DNA from: Sphaerochaetaceae bacterium
GTDB taxonomy: Bacteria; Spirochaetota; Spirochaetia; Sphaerochaetales; Sphaerochaetaceae
Length of the DNA: 64,000 nt
Direction of reading: 5' to 3'
Assembly (NCBI GenBank): GCA_028532765.1
Contig: JAQQAR010000066.1
Coordinates: 1-64,000 of the forward strand
The position numbers and the translations under genes are program-made. Below the pieces are notes generated by a model. The model was not told the DNA's origin and did not search any database. It saw nothing but the letters and a program-made list of their open reading frames with translations. This document shows, piece by piece, positions 43,273 through 52,368 of this stretch. Each line of letters starts with the position of its first letter. Position 1 is the stretch's first letter.

Positions 43273-46200
43273 GTTTCGATCAAGGGAGCAGGCACTGGCA
43301 ACCGAACTCCGTCAGTTCCTCGGCATAGGAGACCTGAGAGGGCTTCGTATATACTATCGCTATGATGTTGAGCATCTCGAGGAAGAGGACTTCAGGTCAC
43401 TCTGCAACCGTATTTTGATGTTGCCCGGAAGGGATGAGATACTCCAGGAAGTGCCTCCCTCCGATTGGCATCTTGCAATGCAGATGCATGAAGGACAATT
43501 TGACCAGAGAGCAGCAGCTGTACAGCTTTCCTTGCGATTACTCCTGGAGAATGAGAGAGAAGCAACTATCAGATGCGCCACCATCTATGGTTTTGATGGA
43601 ACGTTTACGGAAGAAGAGAAAGATAAGATTAGAACCTATCTCATCAATCCTGTTGAGGCAAGGGAGGTATCGTTCCTCCTTCCTGAGCAGTTGACAGCAG
43701 AAATTGAGCCCCCCGCTTTTCCTCCTGTGCTCAATGATTTTCGTTTTTCCACAGATCATGAGAAGACGAAATCAGCCTACCAATTGGCAATGGATGCAGC
43801 GGACCTTGCCGTGGTACAGAACCACTTCCGTGAAATAGGGAGGGACCCCACCTATACGGAGCTGAGGGTCATCGACACCTATTGGTCGGACCATTGTCGG
43901 CATACCACATTCTTGACCCATTTGGATAAGGTAACCATTGAAGAGCCAGAGATTGCAGCGACCTATGCGTCCTACCTGGATGATAGGAGGCAACTGGGCA
44001 GAGATAACCCAGTAAGCCTGATGGATCTGGCAACCATAGCTGCGAAGGTACTCAAGGCGAAAGGGAAGTTGGAAAACCTGGACCTCTCTGAGGAGATCAA
44101 TGCATGTTCGGTGAGGATTACGGTGGATACCCCCGATGGTTTGGAGCCATACCTGCTGCAGTTCAAGAATGAGACACACAATCATCCAACCGAGATTGAA
44201 CCCTTTGGTGGAGCGGCTACCTGTATAGGCGGGGCAATTAGGGACCCCCTTTCGGGGAGGGCCTATGTCTACCAGGCTATGAGAATCTCCGGTAGTGCAG
44301 ATCCGCGTATCCCGCTCTCCCAGACCATGGAAGGAAAACTCCCCCAGCGGACGATTGCCCTGCGCTCCAGCCAGGGATACAGCTCCTACGGTAATCAGAT
44401 AGGCTTGGCAACCAGCCTGGTTGATGAAGTATATCATCCAAATTTCATGGCCAAACATATGGAGCTTGGCTTTGTCCTTGGTTGTGTACCCCAACGCTAT
44501 GTCAGGCGAGAGCGACCTGCTCCTGGTGATGTGGTAGTGTTGGTGGGAGGACGTACGGGAAGAGATGGGTGTGGAGGAGCCACAGGTTCCTCAAAAGAAC
44601 ACGATTCACAATCCCTCGAATCATGCGGGGCTGAAGTACAGAAAGGGAATGCGCCAGAGGAGCGTAAGCTGCAGAGGTTGATGCGTAATCCAGAGGCCAT
44701 CGGTATGATCAAGCGATGTAATGACTTTGGTGCTGGTGGGGTGAGTGTTGCGATCGGTGAGCTTGCTGACGGGCTTATTATTGACCTGGACAAGATCCCG
44801 GTTAAATATGCAGGTTTGGATGGGACCGAACGAGCCATCAGTGAGAGTCAGGAACGTATGGCGATGGTGGTGGAAGAGAGCGATGCTGAAGCGTTCATCC
44901 GCCTGGCTGAAGGGGAAAACCTTGAGGCAACCGTGGTGGCAACCGTGACAGAGTCTCCTCATTTGATCATGCTCTACCAGGGAAGGAAGCTTGTTGATTT
45001 GGACCGAAGACTGCTGGACAGTAATGGGGCAGCAAAGCACTCAACCGTTTCGATTCCCCTCATAACCAAAAAAGAGGAAACCCCTGCTCCGCCATTTGAT
45101 AAATCAGCATTCAGGAGACTCTTGGAAGATTTGAATGTGGCAAGCAAGCAACCCTTGGCTCAACGATTTGACAGTACCATCGGGTCCAATACTCTGCACT
45201 ATCCCTTTGGTGGGAAGTACCAGAGGACACCAGAGCAGTGTGTTGCATCCACAATTCCCCTCAGAGGAGGGGAGTCCAAGACTGCAACATTGGCTTCCTG
45301 GGGATATGATCCCTACATGATGAGTGAGAATCCCTATCAAGGGGCATTTGCCTCTGTGGTGCATTCTCTTGCAAAAGTGGTGGCTTGTGGAGGTGACCTC
45401 GAAGAGACATACCTCTCCTTTCAGGAATATTTTGGTAGGGTTGGTACCGACCCTGGGCGCTGGGGTATTCCACTGGCTGCACTTCTTGGTGCCTACAAGG
45501 CACAGAAGTTGTTCTCCGTGGCTGCCATTGGGGGCAAGGATTCCATGAGCGGCACGTTTCAGGATATTGATGTTCCTCCTACCTTGGTAAGTTTTGCAGT
45601 ATCGAAGACTAACACCCATAGCTTGGTTTCCCAGGAGTTCAAACGGATTGGCTCAACGCTGGTATTGCTCTCTTGTGACAAGGAGGAGGACCTGCCTGCA
45701 CTGTTTGCAGAAGTGAACAAGGTGAAAGCGCTCAGTGCCTATGCCCTTGGCTATGGGGGTATAGCCGAAGCAGTGGCAAAGATGGCACTAGGAAACCGAA
45801 TCGGCTGTGAGCTTACCACAAAGGAAGATCTGCAGAAAAAGCGCTATGGTGCCTTTCTGCTGGAATTGGATCCAATGAGTCGACACATAGGGGTCCCCAT
45901 CGGGCGTACCATCGAGGCTGAACAACTCTGCTTCCCTGGTTTCTCAGTGGACCTTGCCACGGTGGAACGGTGGCTGATCTCTCCGCTCTCATCTGTCTAC
46001 GGATCGGTCAATCCAGAAAGGGATGAACAACACATTCCCTCTCTGGAGTACAGCAATCGATTGGAATCACACTCCCGGTATCCAAAGAAGAAGCCAAGGA
46101 TTCTGCTTCCGGTTTTCGAGGGAACCAACTGTGAATATGATGTGGAACGTGCTTGGAGATATTGTGGAGGGGAACCGGAGATTTTTGTGATCAAATCGAT

Positions 46201-46873
46201 GAGTCCTGACCGAATTGCCTCAAGTATCAAGCAATTCACACAGCTTCTCTCAGAGTCCCAGATTCTCTTCCTCAGTGGAGGTTTTTCCGCCAGTGATGAA
46301 CCTGATGGTTCGGGCAAATTGATTGCTACCTTCTTACGTAATGAGCTGGTCAAGAAAGAGATCCATGCACTCCTGAATGAGCGCGATGGATTGGTAGGGG
46401 GTATCTGCAATGGGTTCCAGGCCTTGCTTCAAGTTGGCTTGTTGCCGCATGGAGCAGTCACAGAGCCCCAAACGGGTGACCCATTACTGATTGAGAACAT
46501 CCAAGGGCACCATATCTCCTCGCTGGTCCATTGCCGGGTCTCTTCTGTGCTCTCCCCGTGGATGGGAGCCTACCAGGTAGGAGATACCCAGCTGATCCCC
46601 ATCAGCCATGGGGAAGGAAATTTCTTCGCACCGATTGAGACACTGAAAAGACTCGAGATACATGGACAGATTGCAACGCAGTATGTCGATGAGAGAGGCA
46701 AGCCCCTTGCACCCAATGGATCTTTGTGGGCTATTGAAGGGATAAGCAGCCAGGATGGTAAGGTCTTTGGACGGATGGCTCACAGCGAAAGGATTGTAAG
46801 CCGGCTCTACACAAATACTTCTTCAGTTCCTGATGCTGGGTTGTTTTGGGGTGCTGTGCGCTATTTTTCCTAA
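43238..46873 (+). CDS. purL: Phosphoribosylformylglycinamidine synthase, large single-chain type
   Basis: A 1211-residue FGAM synthase of the long clostridial-like form, with N-terminal PurS-like, two AIRS-type catalytic halves and a C-terminal class I glutaminase. Features are DTYWSDHCRHTTF, FKNETHNHPTEIEPFGGAATCIGGAIRDPLSGRAYVYQAMR, CNDFGAGGVSVAIGELADG, SLQEYFGR-like FQEYFGRVGTD, AAIGGKDSMSGTF, and the glutaminase ILLPVFEGTNCEYDVERA, GLVGGICNGFQALLQVG (nucleophile Cys) and SHGEGNFFAP (His, Glu). ATG 43238, after CAGGAGGAAG, is chosen; the frame is open 49 codons upstream within purD. Confidence 0.95.
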   Translation: MVRRVYITRGSKFRSREQALATELRQFLGIGDLRGLRIYYRYDVEHLEEEDFRSLCNRILMLPGRDEILQEVPPSDWHLAMQMHEGQFDQRAAAVQLSLRLLLENEREATIRCATIYGFDGTFTEEEKDKIRTYLINPVEAREVSFLLPEQLTAEIEPPAFPPVLNDFRFSTDHEKTKSAYQLAMDAADLAVVQNHFREIGRDPTYTELRVIDTYWSDHCRHTTFLTHLDKVTIEEPEIAATYASYLDDRRQLGRDNPVSLMDLATIAAKVLKAKGKLENLDLSEEINACSVRITVDTPDGLEPYLLQFKNETHNHPTEIEPFGGAATCIGGAIRDPLSGRAYVYQAMRISGSADPRIPLSQTMEGKLPQRTIALRSSQGYSSYGNQIGLATSLVDEVYHPNFMAKHMELGFVLGCVPQRYVRRERPAPGDVVVLVGGRTGRDGCGGATGSSKEHDSQSLESCGAEVQKGNAPEERKLQRLMRNPEAIGMIKRCNDFGAGGVSVAIGELADGLIIDLDKIPVKYAGLDGTERAISESQERMAMVVEESDAEAFIRLAEGENLEATVVATVTESPHLIMLYQGRKLVDLDRRLLDSNGAAKHSTVSIPLITKKEETPAPPFDKSAFRRLLEDLNVASKQPLAQRFDSTIGSNTLHYPFGGKYQRTPEQCVASTIPLRGGESKTATLASWGYDPYMMSENPYQGAFASVVHSLAKVVACGGDLEETYLSFQEYFGRVGTDPGRWGIPLAALLGAYKAQKLFSVAAIGGKDSMSGTFQDIDVPPTLVSFAVSKTNTHSLVSQEFKRIGSTLVLLSCDKEEDLPALFAEVNKVKALSAYALGYGGIAEAVAKMALGNRIGCELTTKEDLQKKRYGAFLLELDPMSRHIGVPIGRTIEAEQLCFPGFSVDLATVERWLISPLSSVYGSVNPERDEQHIPSLEYSNRLESHSRYPKKKPRILLPVFEGTNCEYDVERAWRYCGGEPEIFVIKSMSPDRIASSIKQFTQLLSESQILFLSGGFSASDEPDGSGKLIATFLRNELVKKEIHALLNERDGLVGGICNGFQALLQVGLLPHGAVTEPQTGDPLLIENIQGHHISSLVHCRVSSVLSPWMGAYQVGDTQLIPISHGEGNFFAPIETLKRLEIHGQIATQYVDERGKPLAPNGSLWAIEGISSQDGKVFGRMAHSERIVSRLYTNTSSVPDAGLFWGAVRYFS

Positions 46874-46896
46874 GGATTGTGTCAGATGGTGACAAT

Positions 46897-46919
46897 AAGA
46901 GGGCCTTTTCGACCCTTTT
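46897..46919 (+). terminator. Terminator of the purine operon
   Basis: AAGAGGG (46897-46903) pairs with CCCTTTT (46913-46919, one G-U) over a 9-base loop, followed by TG; it lies 24 bases after the purL stop. The strength is moderate. Confidence 0.55.
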
Positions 46920-47067
46920 GTGTCAATATGACTCAATGTAAGTAAAAGTAGTCGATTATGGGAGCATCTATGATAGACATTGCAGATTTGAAAAAAATTT
47001 AATAAATAAATACAATATAAGGAATTATAAATTTATTATATGAAAATATGTGAATGAATTAAAAAGT

Positions 47068-47083
47068 TGGCACGTTGATTGCA
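47068..47083 (+). promoter_or_regulatory. Sigma-54 promoter of hsp20
   Basis: TGGCAC-GTTGA-TTGCA matches the sigma-54 consensus (TGGCACN5TTGCW) at every defined position, with GG (47069-47070) and GC (47081-47082) 10 bases apart. The start site should lie near 47094, leaving a ~40-base leader with GGAGG before ATG 47135. The upstream 100 bases (46950-47067) are very AT-rich, suiting an enhancer/looping region. No sigma-70 -35 box fits the TATACT at 47085. Confidence 0.8.
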
Positions 47084-47134
47084 TTATACTTTGTGTAACA
47101 AAATGAAACACAATGACCACATGGAGGTGTCAAC

Positions 47135-47560
47135 ATGAAATATTATGTAACGTACAATAACAGCAACCCTGTTTCGGAATTCGATTCCTTATTCAATGAC
47201 CTTTGGGCTGACTGGGGCACCAATCGAAGCAAAATTCCCCCAGTAGATATCTATGAAACCGTGAAAGCATATGTGATCGAGGCTGAGCTTGCTGGGTATA
47301 AACAGGAAGAGGTCAGGGTCAATATCGAGAAACATGTCCTGAAGATCAGCAGTGACAAGCAGAGCCTGAAGAGTGCTGATGAAAAGCAGAAGAACCTGGT
47401 TCGTGAGCGATACTTCAAGAAGTTTGAGCGTTCCTTCAGTCTTCCCGAGGATATTGATGAAGGAAATATTGAAGGCGAGTTTGCCGACGGTGTCTTGACC
47501 ATCACCCTTCCAAAGAAGAAGGAAGTACTTCCCAAGACCATTGAAGTGAAGATCAAGTAA
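47135..47560 (+). CDS. Hsp20/alpha-crystallin family small heat-shock protein
   Basis: A 141-residue holdase chaperone. A short N-terminal arm precedes the alpha-crystallin domain (PPVDIYETVKAYVIEAELAGYKQEEVRVNIEKHVLKISS), ending with the GEFADGVLTITLPKK signature, then the C-terminal extension PKTIEVKIK with an I-x-V-type anchoring motif. The length is standard. Its sigma-54 promoter is unusual for a heat-shock gene; a hairpin terminator follows at 47604. Confidence 0.96.
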   Translation: MKYYVTYNNSNPVSEFDSLFNDLWADWGTNRSKIPPVDIYETVKAYVIEAELAGYKQEEVRVNIEKHVLKISSDKQSLKSADEKQKNLVRERYFKKFERSFSLPEDIDEGNIEGEFADGVLTITLPKKKEVLPKTIEVKIK

Positions 47561-47603
47561 GGACGTACTCCGTATAGTAGCAGTATCCACCCCTTTGCAT
47601 AGA

Positions 47604-47629
47604 ACAGCCTGCAGATTTCTGCAGGCTGT
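47604..47629. terminator. Bidirectional hairpin between hsp20 and the cupin gene
   Basis: ACAGCCTGCAG (47604-47614) and CTGCAGGCTGT (47619-47629) form a perfect 11-bp stem with an ATTT loop between convergent genes. The plus-strand tail is CTTATT. Confidence 0.75.
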
Positions 47630-47650
47630 CTTATTAGGTATGTAAGTATG

Positions 47651-47995
47651 TCAGTCGAGAATGATCAGTGCCAGGAAGGTCAGTGGTTCTGCTTCCTCAT
47701 TCCTGATTGCGTGACTTGCACCGCCGCCGGTGATGACCAAGTCTCCTTTTTCCACGACCTTGTCACCATCGACTTCAGTAACAATGCCTTTCCCTGAGGT
47801 TATCCAGTAATACTCAGTTTCGTTTACATGGTTGTGTTCCCCGATGCTGCAGCCTTTCTCCAGACGAATCTCGGAGAAGAGTCTGCAATGGGCTACACTG
47901 CCTTCATCAGCAAGGGCTTTCAGGACGACCTGTCCTGTTCCTTCTCTCATTTTCTCTTTAATGGTTTCTTGCATGGTTGTTGCTTTTTTAATCAT
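47651..47995 (-). CDS. Small cupin-domain protein
   Basis: A 114-residue single-domain cupin: motif 1 as GCSIGEHNHVNETEYYWITSGKG and motif 2 as GDLVITGGGASHAIRNE, giving a plausible metal site of three His and one Glu. The N-terminus has a GTGQVVLKALADEG segment common in sugar-isomerase-like cupins. The substrate is unknown. AGGAGAGG precedes the start at 47995. It is divergent from nfnA across ~200 bases. Confidence 0.9.
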   Translation of the reverse strand: MIKKATTMQETIKEKMREGTGQVVLKALADEGSVAHCRLFSEIRLEKGCSIGEHNHVNETEYYWITSGKGIVTEVDGDKVVEKGDLVITGGGASHAIRNEEAEPLTFLALIILD

Positions 47996-48196
47996 GGTTA
48001 CCTCTCCTATGGGTAGTGTGCCAGCTCATTGGGAGATGGGCAAGACATACTTGACACTTCAGAGTGATAAAAGAATACTAAATACAACGTAGTAAGACAG
48101 CATTAGCGATATTTTCCACGCGCAGTTTGCATGATCCCGATCTGCATCCTTGTCGGAAGGTTTCGGTATGTCAAGATATCATGCTGAGGAGAAGAC

Positions 48197-49045
48197 ATGA
48201 ACAAAATTCTGGCTAAAGAACGGTTATCGAAGGAAGTGTTCCGCATGGAGATCGAAGCCCCTGAGATCGCAGAGGCAAGAAAACCCGGTCAATTCATCAT
48301 CCTGCAGATGGGTGGGGAATTTGGCGAACGTATTCCTTTGACCATAGCCAATGCAGATCCTGTAAAAGGTTCCATTACCTTGATCTTCCAGGCAGTGGGA
48401 GAGACAACCCACCGTCTTGCGCTACTCGAGATCGGGGATACCATTGAAAACCTGTTAGGTCCTTTGGGCAAGCCAACCGATATCAAGAAGTATGGAAAGG
48501 TTGTCTGTGTTGGGGGAGGCATAGGTGTTGCCCCTCTCTTCCCTATTGTGGAAGGCATGAAGAAAGCCGGCAATGAGGTTACGGTGATCATGGGCGCACG
48601 AACAAAAGAACTCCTGATCATGGAAGAGGAAATGCGGGAAACCGCTGATGAGGTGATTGTTGTCACTGATGATGGTTCCTATGGAAGAAAAGCCTTGGTG
48701 ACTGTCCCCTTGAAGGAGATTTGTGAAGAGGACAAACCCGATTGTGTGGTCATTATCGGGCCTCCTGTCATGATGAAGTTTGCAGCACTCACCACCAAGC
48801 CCTATGGCATCCATACCATTGTATCCCTGAACACCATCATGATCGATGGCACAGGTATGTGCGGCGGTTGTCGTGTCACTATCGGCGGAGAGACAAAGTT
48901 TGTCTGTGTCGATGGTCCTGAATTTGATGGTCATCTGGTTGACTGGGATAATATGTTGCTTCGTCTCGGTACCTACAAGAGTGAGGAAGCAGAGGCACAC
49001 CACCGCTGCCATATTGGACTGAATATCAACGAAGGAGAGGCTTAG
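48197..49045 (+). CDS. nfnA: Electron-bifurcating ferredoxin:NADP+ transhydrogenase, small subunit NfnA
   Basis: A 282-residue FAD and [2Fe-2S] protein of the dihydroorotate-dehydrogenase-electron-transfer type. It has GERIPLTIAN for FAD, VGGGIGVAPLFPIVEGMK for NAD(H), and GTGMCGGCRVTIGG...FVCVDGPEFDGHLVD with the four cluster cysteines region. With NfnB it couples NADH, NADPH and ferredoxin pools, a typical feature of fermentative anaerobes. AGGAGA precedes ATG 48197. Confidence 0.93.
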   Translation: MNKILAKERLSKEVFRMEIEAPEIAEARKPGQFIILQMGGEFGERIPLTIANADPVKGSITLIFQAVGETTHRLALLEIGDTIENLLGPLGKPTDIKKYGKVVCVGGGIGVAPLFPIVEGMKKAGNEVTVIMGARTKELLIMEEEMRETADEVIVVTDDGSYGRKALVTVPLKEICEEDKPDCVVIIGPPVMMKFAALTTKPYGIHTIVSLNTIMIDGTGMCGGCRVTIGGETKFVCVDGPEFDGHLVDWDNMLLRLGTYKSEEAEAHHRCHIGLNINEGEA

Positions 49046-49049
49046 GCAT

Positions 49050-50540
49050 ATGCATATAACGAAAGAAACACTTGACGCCCAAGCAAAAGAGTTGCTCGAG
49101 CAACTGAAAGATAAGACACTCAGCCCTAGGGATAGGGCACAGATTCCCCTCCAGGAGATGCCAAGTCAGGCTCCAGAGGTCCGTGTATGCAATATGGAAG
49201 AGGTTGCCCTCGGTTATACGGACAATCAGGTCCGTGTTGAGGCCATGCGCTGTCTCCAGTGCAAGAATGAACCCTGTATTGCCGGATGCCCTGTTTCCAT
49301 TGATATCCCTGCTTTCATCGCAGAGGCTGCAAAGGGTAACTATGGCAAGTCCGTGGAGATCATCAAGGAGAGCAGCCTGCTCCCATCCATCTGTGGTCGT
49401 GTCTGCCCTCAGGAAGCACAATGCCAGAAGTTCTGTACCGTAGGAAAGATGCACAAGGATGTCGAGCAGTCGGTTTCCATTGGTCGCATTGAACGCTATG
49501 TTGCTGACTATGCAAGAGAGCATGATCTTGAGAAGGTTCCCCACATCAAGAGCGATAGTGGGCGCAAGGTTGCCGTTGTAGGGTCTGGTCCTGCAAGTAT
49601 CTCAGCTGCTGCAGATCTGCGCAGGGAAGGCCACTCAGTTGTGATGTTCGAGGCCTTGCACAAGGCTGGGGGAGTATTGGTCTATGGTATTCCTGAGTTC
49701 CGTCTTCCCAAGAAGATTGTGGAACATGAATTGCAGAATCTCAAGGAAATGGGCGTTGAGATCAGACCCAACTATCTGGTAGGAAAGACACGAAAAATTA
49801 CCGACCTGATGGAGAGAGATGGCTTTGATGCCGTTTTTGTCGGATCGGGAGCAGGACTTCCCAAGTTCCTCGGCATTGAGGGCGAGAACTATGTAGGGGT
49901 ATTCTCAGCAAATGAGTACCTGACCCGGAGCAACCTGATGAAGGCATATGCTGTGGGGAAGTCACGCACCCCTCTCTATCAATCCAAGAAGGTTGCTGTC
50001 TTCGGTGGTGGCAACGTTGCAATGGATGCTGCAAGGACTGCAAAGCGTCTTGGTGCAGAGGAAGTATTCATCGTCTATCGACGTACAGAGTTGGAAATGC
50101 CTGCCCGTCGCGAGGAAGTGAATCACGCAAAGGAAGAGGGAGTCAAATTCCTGTTCCTCCACTCGCCCCTGAAGATTACCGCTGATGAGAAGGGAAGGGT
50201 AAACGGTGTTGAGTTGATCACCTGCGAGTTGGGAGAGCCTGACGCTTCTGGTCGTCGTCGTCCGGTAGAGATCCCAGGCAGTGAGAAAATCTTTGACTTC
50301 GATACAGCCATTATTGCCATTGGGAATGACAGCAATCCTCTCATCAAGGCAACAACTGATGGTATAGAGGTTAATCGAAGGGGTAACTTCATTGTCAATG
50401 AGGAGACCTGTGAGACCACGCTTAGGGGAGTCTACGCAGGTGGTGATATCGTCCTTGGTGCTGCAACGGTTATCCTTGCCATGGGGCAGGGAAGAAAGGC
50501 CGCAAAGGCAATGAATGCCTATCTAGAGGATTTGGCATAA
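49050..50540 (+). CDS. nfnB: Electron-bifurcating transhydrogenase, large subunit NfnB (GltD-like)
   Basis: A 496-residue GltD-type flavoprotein with two N-terminal [4Fe-4S] sites (RCLQCKNEPCIAGCPVSIDIP and GRVCPQEAQCQKFCTVG), the FAD Rossmann KVAVVGSGPASISAAADLRR, NADPH Rossmann VAVFGGGNVAMDAARTAKRL and C-terminal YAGGDIVLGAATVILAMGQGRKAAKAM. The 4-base gap to nfnA and the pairing distinguish it from glutamate synthase small subunit. Confidence 0.94.
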   Translation: MHITKETLDAQAKELLEQLKDKTLSPRDRAQIPLQEMPSQAPEVRVCNMEEVALGYTDNQVRVEAMRCLQCKNEPCIAGCPVSIDIPAFIAEAAKGNYGKSVEIIKESSLLPSICGRVCPQEAQCQKFCTVGKMHKDVEQSVSIGRIERYVADYAREHDLEKVPHIKSDSGRKVAVVGSGPASISAAADLRREGHSVVMFEALHKAGGVLVYGIPEFRLPKKIVEHELQNLKEMGVEIRPNYLVGKTRKITDLMERDGFDAVFVGSGAGLPKFLGIEGENYVGVFSANEYLTRSNLMKAYAVGKSRTPLYQSKKVAVFGGGNVAMDAARTAKRLGAEEVFIVYRRTELEMPARREEVNHAKEEGVKFLFLHSPLKITADEKGRVNGVELITCELGEPDASGRRRPVEIPGSEKIFDFDTAIIAIGNDSNPLIKATTDGIEVNRRGNFIVNEETCETTLRGVYAGGDIVLGAATVILAMGQGRKAAKAMNAYLEDLA

Positions 50541-50548
50541 GGTAGACT

Positions 50549-50580
50549 GGGGGCGGATCTGGTTTTCCAGTTTCGCTCCC
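50549..50580 (+). terminator. Hairpin terminator after nfnB
   Basis: A 14-base stem (50549-50562 with 50567-50580, two G-U pairs and one mismatch) with a TTTT loop. The U-tract is weak, and the next promoter begins immediately at 50581. Confidence 0.55.
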
Positions 50581-50609
50581 TTGATACACTTACTTCCTTT
50601 GTGTATAGT
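50581..50609 (+). promoter_or_regulatory. Promoter of the EIIA-like gene, leaderless architecture
   Basis: TTGATA (50581-50586), 17 bases, TATAGT (50604-50609), then 6 bases to GTG 50616. An upstream GTG at 50601 would lie inside the promoter, which argues for 50616. There is no Shine-Dalgarno. Confidence 0.65.
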
Positions 50610-50615
50610 TACCCA

Positions 50616-51128
50616 GTGGATATTCTCAATGATTGCCAATCGGTGATCTGTCAGCTTACGTCGAAAGATAAGACCCAGGCCATCCTGGAAGTGATAGATT
50701 CCTGTTCAGTGTTCACGTCTCTCCCTGACCTCGAGCGTTTCAAGCGCGGGGTGCTTCGTCGTGAGCATATACAGTCAACGGGTATTGGACATGGGGTTGC
50801 TATTGCCCATGGAAAGATTCTCGGTATCAATGAAGTCCACATTGCATTGGGTATCAGCAAAGAGGGCATAGAGTACGGTAGCAGTGATGGGATGCCTGTC
50901 CATCTCCTGTTTGTGATTGCCTCTTCCCCGTCCATCCAGATGGAGTACCTAGGTGCCTTGAGTTCCATTCTGAGAGGAGTGCGTACCGAGCAGATGAGAG
51001 AACACCTCCTGAATCTGCACCAAAGCAAGAGTGACGAGGCTTGCCGGCGGTTCCTTTCCATGATGGCTAAGCAGGAGTTTGTCTGGTTCTGCCAGCGGCC
51101 CAGTTTAGTAGAAGGCTCCTCCACATAA
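50616..51128 (+). CDS. PTS EIIA type-2 (fructose/nitrogen) domain protein
   Basis: A 170-residue EIIA(Fru/Ntr)-like protein. The family core is ILNDCQSVICQLTSKDKTQAILEVI, RREHIQSTGIGHGVAIAHGKI with the phospho-acceptor histidine in AIAHGK (usually AIPHAR/G), VHIALGISKEGIEYGSSDGMPVHLLFVIASS and LGALSSILRG. It may be a PtsN-like regulator rather than a sugar transporter component, since no EIIB or EIIC is near. It overlaps the convergent cyclo-ligase gene by 24 bases. Confidence 0.82.
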   Translation: MDILNDCQSVICQLTSKDKTQAILEVIDSCSVFTSLPDLERFKRGVLRREHIQSTGIGHGVAIAHGKILGINEVHIALGISKEGIEYGSSDGMPVHLLFVIASSPSIQMEYLGALSSILRGVRTEQMREHLLNLHQSKSDEACRRFLSMMAKQEFVWFCQRPSLVEGSST

Positions 51129-51653
51129 TAGTCCATTGACCCCAATGTCCCACTGATCAGTTGGGATGCTCTTAAGAAGTTGATGTTTCCGGCAGATGCC
51201 GAGCGTGTATGATTCTCTATACAAATGTAGAAACCGATCGTAGTAGCCTTTGCCTCTTCCAAGGCGTGCTTTCTGGTGGGTAAAGGCAAGTCCCGGAACC
51301 AGGATAAGGGTGTCGTTGGAAGGCATTACAGCGCTCCCCTCTAGAGGCTCAGTAATTCCCAGACTTCCTGTATGTAAATGATCCAGGCTCAACACTTCTT
51401 GGAAGCTCATGGTTCCATCAGGCTTGCAAAGTGGTAAGGCAAGATGCTTGTGTGCTATTGCATCAAGCAGAACGACTCTGATATCAACCTCGGATGGAAG
51501 GGGGAAGAAGCCAAAGATCCAAGAGGCATCTTTGTAAAGTGCACTAGAGAGCAATGCAGAGCAACTCAAACGGTCTTCTTCGGTGAAATCAGTTCCTCGT
51601 AATGCTCTCTCTTGGGATAGCAGCTGTGCCCTTAAACTCTCTTTGTCTTGCAT
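51105..51653 (-). CDS. 5-formyltetrahydrofolate cyclo-ligase
   Basis: A 182-residue enzyme making 5,10-methenyl-THF from 5-formyl-THF with ATP. It has the basic N-terminal helix with RAQLLSQERAL, IFGFFPLPSEVDIR, LALPLCKPDG and the diagnostic LGRGKGYYDRFL. No ribosome site precedes the ATG; a TATAAT lies 6 bases upstream, predicting a leaderless transcript. The gene body is adjacent to but separately transcribed from the ECF genes. Confidence 0.92.
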   Translation of the reverse strand: MQDKESLRAQLLSQERALRGTDFTEEDRLSCSALLSSALYKDASWIFGFFPLPSEVDIRVVLLDAIAHKHLALPLCKPDGTMSFQEVLSLDHLHTGSLGITEPLEGSAVMPSNDTLILVPGLAFTHQKARLGRGKGYYDRFLHLYRESYTLGICRKHQLLKSIPTDQWDIGVNGLLCGGAFY

Positions 51654-51659
51654 GGGATC

Positions 51660-51668
51660 ATTATACCA
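51660..51668 (-). promoter_or_regulatory. Extended -10 promoter of the cyclo-ligase gene
   Basis: On the minus strand TGGTATAAT is an extended -10 with consensus hexamer; 6 bases then lead to the ATG at 51653. It overlaps the last codons and stop of the EcfT gene. Confidence 0.6.
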
Positions 51669-52368
51669 CGAAACTGGCAGCAGTGATCAGCATAACCAAT
51701 AGACAGAGCAGTGCGTCATTTCTCCCATAACGAAGGCGGGTGCGCGGCATGTCCGGTTCGTAGTTTCTAGCTTCAAGGGCAAGTGAAAGGTCCTCTGCCT
51801 TATCCAGCAACAAGAGAAAGATACTGGTGGAGAGTCCTATGATGGTTCTGTAAGGATTCCTTCTGATTTCCAGTCTTGCTTTTCTCGCGGTATTCGCTTC
51901 AAGGGAGGCATCGAATATCATGGGTAGGAGTGAGAGCGTGAGTTCAATACTGCTTGCTATTCTCCATCCATTGATGAAGGGGACCTTGTCCAATAGACTC
52001 CCCAGTGACCTGGCTAGGTCATCTGGGGCGGTACTGTCTGCAATAAGGATGCCTGAGAGTATGATGGTGCTGAACCGGAAGAATGCAGAGGCTGTGCGTT
52101 GCCAGTCGTTGCTGGAAACATACTCCATGATGGTGATCAGGGCCAGAAGGACCAAGAAGAACCTGAGCCCTCTCTGGTACTGCCTAAGCGGCAAGCATTG
52201 GGAAATGCCAGCGATCAGCAAGGCAGAGAAAATAATCAGAATGCCCCACAGTGAGATATAGATCAGGGCAAGGCAGAGGACAATGACAGAGAGAAACTTG
52301 GTCATCGGGTTGCAGTGGTTGAGAAATCTCTCTTGTTTCCGGTAGTGGAAGATCAGTGCTTCAGCCAT
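51661..52368 (-). CDS. ECF transporter T component (EcfT/CbiQ family)
   Basis: A 235-residue membrane protein with about five helices and two A-R-x coupling motifs (NTARKARLE and ALEARNYEPD) that dock the ATPases. It is translated from a start inside the last 16 bases of the ATPase gene. T components join an S component for a vitamin or metal; none is visible here. The one-ATPase arrangement resembles BioMN, but biotin as substrate is only a guess. Confidence 0.88.
   Translation of the reverse strand: MAEALIFHYRKQERFLNHCNPMTKFLSVIVLCLALIYISLWGILIIFSALLIAGISQCLPLRQYQRGLRFFLVLLALITIMEYVSSNDWQRTASAFFRFSTIILSGILIADSTAPDDLARSLGSLLDKVPFINGWRIASSIELTLSLLPMIFDASLEANTARKARLEIRRNPYRTIIGLSTSIFLLLLDKAEDLSLALEARNYEPDMPRTRLRYGRNDALLCLLVMLITAASFVV

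Noticed and set aside
49050-50540. Glutamate synthase small subunit (GltD)
   Set aside because: There is no gltB, and the partner immediately upstream is the NfnA subunit.
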